Source: Oceanobacter sp.
Lineage (GTDB): Bacteria > Pseudomonadota > Gammaproteobacteria > Pseudomonadales > Oceanobacteraceae
DNA length: 64,000 nucleotides
Direction of reading: 5' to 3'
Assembly (NCBI GenBank): GCA_002733645.1
Contig: NVWL01000002.1
Location: 1 to 64,000 of the forward strand
Below, piece after piece: positions 61,101 to 64,000 of the stretch (the first letter of the stretch is position 1; the number at the start of each line of letters is the position of its first letter). The notes under the pieces are model-generated. The model made no database searches. It saw nothing but the letters and a program-made list of their open reading frames with translations, and was not told the DNA's origin. Both the position numbers and the translations under genes were made by a program.

Positions 61101-61497
61101 TGTCAATACTTTGATCGAACCAATCGTTACCGATGTGGATTTATTAATGACTGAATCTACTATTTGGAATTTGTCAGAGTTGTTGGATAGAGTCGGTGGA
61201 AGTGAAGATATCGCTCGCCGCTTGATTAATATTTATCTAGCCGATCACGAAGACATGTTCCACGCTATCAGTCTGGCCCTTGAATCAAATGATAATGAAT
61301 CGTTAAAGACTACTGTACATCATTTAAAAGGGGTAGTCGGAAATCTTGGGGCTGTTGCATTAGTTACGGCAGTGCGCGAGTTTGAACAGGCTGCTAAAAG
61401 TGAGACTAAGGACCAGTATAAAACATTGTGGGCGAAGACGAATAAGTGCAATCAAGAACTTCTTGGGTTATTTGTCCAATATGTGAAACCTGTATAG
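58195..61497 (+). CDS. Hybrid sensor histidine kinase (periplasmic sensor-PAS-HisKA-HATPase-REC-REC-Hpt)
   Basis: SHEIRTPMNGVLGM H box; GTGLGLSIARKL; two REC domains; VHHLKGVVGNLG Hpt. Confidence 0.93.
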   Translation: MSPRFFYLFVLICLTLSIVVSVTLVGHRAERSVFTLIEQANLSKADLTSSSLEQYLSARIAILNDLSTVPVLINSVLGAEYSKANLADYLDGYKILGEKEKIVIYDFLGDSIYSNNDEIVDSVGSKSWFLDLIDKKEKVVIRAVESDIGSEFVIYVPIFYRNNPEGVLEVHFGQSLEVLMLSDLGLVSAIEVNNSYFSYSSLHPDKNYTNILDSFVGSTGVKLRYFVDSEAVESEKFYFMLDIGLAILISLSISFIVLSVLGRKYILNPYLHLERSRKQINIEKEKNDLLAQAIEESTVGISISTAEDGYPLSYVNKAFSRITGYPNDEVVGENCRFLQGDNTSKEEVDNIASAIRRRDKIRVELINYKKDGTEFWNDLRLSPVFNSEGNLLAYVGVQQDITEEKANQEILLKALDDAQTAVVAKSEFLANMSHEIRTPMNGVLGMLGLVLNAELDPAQKRRLEIAQNSATSLLTLINDILDFSKIEADKLDLEKVGFNVRSLIGEVGEVMALEAEGKKIELVLDLIGIDIPVVIGDPGRIRQVLTNLVGNAIKFTEFGEVVVCASFKVSAIDGSVKLNCSVKDTGVGISEDKVASLFDAFKQVDASTTRKYGGTGLGLSIARKLCVMMDGSISVSSEPDKGSTFSFEVPVELSESSKISAPEVDMTKLSILIVDDNDVNREVLRGQLEHWGAKVFEASSGYEALVLCEKYCEEQSGRCFDIGFLDMKMPEMDGMELGKKILANKEFGDIRLVMMTSMGYRVDSKRFADVGFSGYFPKPMTTSNLFDALNIIVDDGEVLDDAAPILTEHYLKYRHNPAANNGLENAKVLLVEDNNINRLVVEGILQDLVLSLDMAQNGQEALDAMLSCDPSDPYALVIMDCQMPVMDGYDTTRAIRQGKAGLHYKDIPVIAITANAMDGDREACINAGMSDYISKPIDSHQLINKLKQWNSIVDNAPETAPELTLQESDVNTLIEPIVTDVDLLMTESTIWNLSELLDRVGGSEDIARRLINIYLADHEDMFHAISLALESNDNESLKTTVHHLKGVVGNLGAVALVTAVREFEQAAKSETKDQYKTLWAKTNKCNQELLGLFVQYVKPV

Positions 61498-61576
61498 CGC
61501 ACGATAATTCGCCCTTACAAATCCCGCTGTAGTCCTTTATTCTGCTTTTAAATGTTATTTGTAGGGCTATCTCCGA

Positions 61577-62476
61577 ATGTCAGCCATTCATCAGGCTATT
61601 TCAAATCTTTCTCAGGTTATTGTCGGTAAAGAACAGCAGATTCGTTTATCTGTGGCTTGTTTACTCGCCGATGGCCATTTGTTGATCGAAGACTTACCGG
61701 GCATGGGGAAGACGACACTGTCTCATGCTTTAGCCAAAGTGTTCGGGCTTGAGTACCGTCGTATACAGTTCACCAGTGACCTATTGCCCGCGGATGTGTT
61801 GGGCGTTAGTGTATTTGAAAAAAACCTAGAGACAGGCGAGGGAGCTTTTCGTTTTCATCCCGGCCCTGTGTTTGCCCAGGTGGTTTTGGCGGATGAAATT
61901 AACCGAGCCACGGCAAAATCGCAGAGTGCTTTACTGGAGGCCATGGAAGAGCGTCAGGTGACGGTTGAAGGTCAGACACGTTGTTTGCCCGATCCATTTT
62001 TTGTTATTGCTACTCAGAACCCTTCTTCTCAGGCGGGTACTTTCCCGCTGCCAGAATCTCAGCTAGATCGATTTTTGATGTGCTTAAGTCTTGGCTACCC
62101 TGATGAAAATTCTGAACGCGAGCTTCTGGAAGGGCGCAGTCGTCGTGAGTTGGTCGATGAATTAACAACGGTGGTTGGTAGTGCTGAGTTGATCGTCCTA
62201 CGTGAGCAGGTTGCTGCGGTTAAAGCCTCTGCCTCAGTTTTAGATTATCTACAACGTTTACTGGCTTACAGCCGCCATGATGGTGGTTTCCCTTATGGGT
62301 TATCCCCTCGAGCTGGCTTGTCGCTATTACGCGCAGCAAAAGCGTGGGCATTGCTCGAAAATCGTGATTTTTTAATTCACGAAGACGTTCAGGCGGTGTT
62401 GGCGTCGGTGGTTGATCATCGTTTACAACCATTAGCGTCTCGTAAGTTGCTCGAATATGTCCCTGTGTTGGCATGA
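61577..62476 (+). CDS. MoxR-family AAA ATPase
   Basis: LIEDLPGMGKTTLSHALAK, VVLADEINRATAKSQSALLEAMEERQVT. Confidence 0.95.
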   Translation: MSAIHQAISNLSQVIVGKEQQIRLSVACLLADGHLLIEDLPGMGKTTLSHALAKVFGLEYRRIQFTSDLLPADVLGVSVFEKNLETGEGAFRFHPGPVFAQVVLADEINRATAKSQSALLEAMEERQVTVEGQTRCLPDPFFVIATQNPSSQAGTFPLPESQLDRFLMCLSLGYPDENSERELLEGRSRRELVDELTTVVGSAELIVLREQVAAVKASASVLDYLQRLLAYSRHDGGFPYGLSPRAGLSLLRAAKAWALLENRDFLIHEDVQAVLASVVDHRLQPLASRKLLEYVPVLA

Positions 62477-62501
62477 TGCTGTTGTGTAATCGAGAGGTGG
62501 C

Positions 62502-63482
62502 ATGAAGAGTATTCGCCAATGGCGTATTGATTTGTGGCAGCGCTGGTTGAATCGACGCATTCCGCCAGTCACTAAGCTCGCGCTCAATCATAAGAATATT
62601 TTTATCTTACCTTCGCGTACGGGGTTAGCCTTCGTTGCCTTGTTGATTTCGATGCTACTGACGGCCATAAATTATCAAAACGCTCTGGTGTACGCACTGA
62701 CCTTTTGGCTGCTCAGTGTTGGGCACGGAACAATTTGGCTGACGTTTAGAAACTTATCTGGATTAAATCTCGCCGCAGGAAAAGGAGCGTCGGGTTATCT
62801 GGGGGACACTTTTTATTTACCTGTACGATTGTCTTCGTCCAAAGGGTGGGCTGTCGCGCTTAATTTGGGGTATCCAGGTCATGAGTTTGCGGACTGTACA
62901 CTTGCGCCGAATACCTCCGAGACGTTGAACTTGGCCTTTGTACCCGAGCAGCGCGGCTACTTACCTTTGCGGCGCTTAAAAATCCAAACCTGCTATCCGT
63001 TTGGACTTTTTACCGCATGGAGCTGGGTGGCGTTGGAGTATCCAGTACTTGTTTATCCCAAGCCTGACCATACCCCTCTTCATTTAGCGCAAGGGAGTGA
63101 TGGCGAAGCGGCAGCATCATTACAGCAAGCCAGAGGCAACGAAGATGTTGCTGGTATTCGTGAGTATGGTTACGGCGACAGTATGCAACAAATTGCGTGG
63201 AAGCATTCTGCCCGTACGGGTGAATTGAAAAGCTTAGAGCGAGAGCAAGATGACGGAGCCTTATGCTGGTTAGATTGGGCCTCGTTAGCGGGGGTTGATA
63301 CAGAAGTGCGTTTGTCGCGTTTGACCTCCTGGGTAGATCAGGCAGAACAAGCAAACTGGCGTTATGGTTTACGAGTGCCAGGGGTGGAAATAGCGCCGGG
63401 AAATGGCGATCAACATCGTATTGCCTGTTTGGAAGCCTTAGCGTTATGGCAGCCTGATAGCTTTGCGCAGGAGGCCTTATGA
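62502..63482 (+). CDS. DUF58 domain protein
   Basis: VAGIREYGYGDSMQQIAWKHSARTGELKSLERE; downstream of moxR. Confidence 0.9.
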   Translation: MKSIRQWRIDLWQRWLNRRIPPVTKLALNHKNIFILPSRTGLAFVALLISMLLTAINYQNALVYALTFWLLSVGHGTIWLTFRNLSGLNLAAGKGASGYLGDTFYLPVRLSSSKGWAVALNLGYPGHEFADCTLAPNTSETLNLAFVPEQRGYLPLRRLKIQTCYPFGLFTAWSWVALEYPVLVYPKPDHTPLHLAQGSDGEAAASLQQARGNEDVAGIREYGYGDSMQQIAWKHSARTGELKSLEREQDDGALCWLDWASLAGVDTEVRLSRLTSWVDQAEQANWRYGLRVPGVEIAPGNGDQHRIACLEALALWQPDSFAQEAL

Positions 63483-64000
63483 TGAATACGGCTTCCTCTT
63501 CTTCCGCGCCAAACGTTTTGACTAGCGTGGCGACTAAAGGTCAGGCGCAAGTATCAACACACCTTCCACGGCAGACATTGTTATTACTTGTTGGGGCTTT
63601 ATTGTCTTCGCTGGTGTTGCACCTCAATTATTTACCGGTGTGGTTTTACGCTGCCGCAGTGTTTGTACTCGGTTGGCGGGCGCTGGTGTATTTCGGCTAT
63701 TTATCATTCCCCGGGCGCGTAGCAAAAACGATTACGGTATTAATTGCTTCTTATGGTGTGTACGTCACGGCTGGAGGGCAAATTACCTTAGAAGGCAGCG
63801 GTGCCTTTTTGGCCTCAGCGGGTTTATTGAAGTTGCTCGAAATAGCGAATCGTCGTGATGCCGTGTTCGTCGTATTTATGGCGCTGTTTTTACAGGCGAG
63901 TGGTTTTTTGTTTGATCAAAGTATCTTTGCCGCCGCTCAAGGCATCTTCACTATGTTACTGGCGATGGCGGCCATGATCAGCGCTCAATCGGCAAACCGC
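63479..64000 (+). CDS. Transglutaminase-like membrane protein (TgpA/DUF3488), truncated by window end
   Basis: Own translation MMNTASSSSAPNVLT...LLKLLEIANRRDAVFVVFMALFLQASGFLFDQS; TgpA-like LKLLE..NRRD; third gene of MoxR-DUF58 cluster. Confidence 0.8.
   Translation, partial: MMNTASSSSAPNVLTSVATKGQAQVSTHLPRQTLLLLVGALLSSLVLHLNYLPVWFYAAAVFVLGWRALVYFGYLSFPGRVAKTITVLIASYGVYVTAGGQITLEGSGAFLASAGLLKLLEIANRRDAVFVVFMALFLQASGFLFDQSIFAAAQGIFTMLLAMAAMISAQSANR

Overview
The window is a gammaproteobacterial chromosome segment with no rRNA, tRNA or CRISPR array that I could recognise. Left to right it holds: a suf Fe-S operon with a divergent Rrf2 regulator; tcdA and recQ; a heme-uptake locus (TonB receptor, HmuY-like lipoprotein, hmuSTUV) flanked by two paralogous uncharacterised lipoproteins; a conserved core of yejK-like, DUF2750, glutathione peroxidase, cti, GST, MCP, wrbA, arsC, yihY, DUF3422, prmB, aroC, MFS, phasin and phaC genes; an accessory segment at about 42.6-49.2 kb; DUF6172/DUF1456 genes; signalling genes (GGDEF, periplasmic binding protein plus hybrid histidine kinase); and the start of a moxR-DUF58-transglutaminase cluster cut by the window end. 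The most notable find is an integron-type cassette array without a visible integrase (about 44.15-48.6 kb). It has three clear attC-like sites plus two candidates, and its last two cassettes encode a HEPN-type protein and an 866-aa HEPN-STAND (NLR/Avs-like) NTPase, a plausible anti-phage system. Other hidden structure: seven copies of a palindromic REP-like element confined to the first 20 kb; a relic recQ 3' end with its own stop codon beyond the current recQ; a DUF1456 gene that appears to start at ATT or ATC; a 23-bp dispersed repeat at 22.7 and 42.7 kb; and several short tandem repeats. All calls come from reading the sequence and supplied ORFs; no database search was run.
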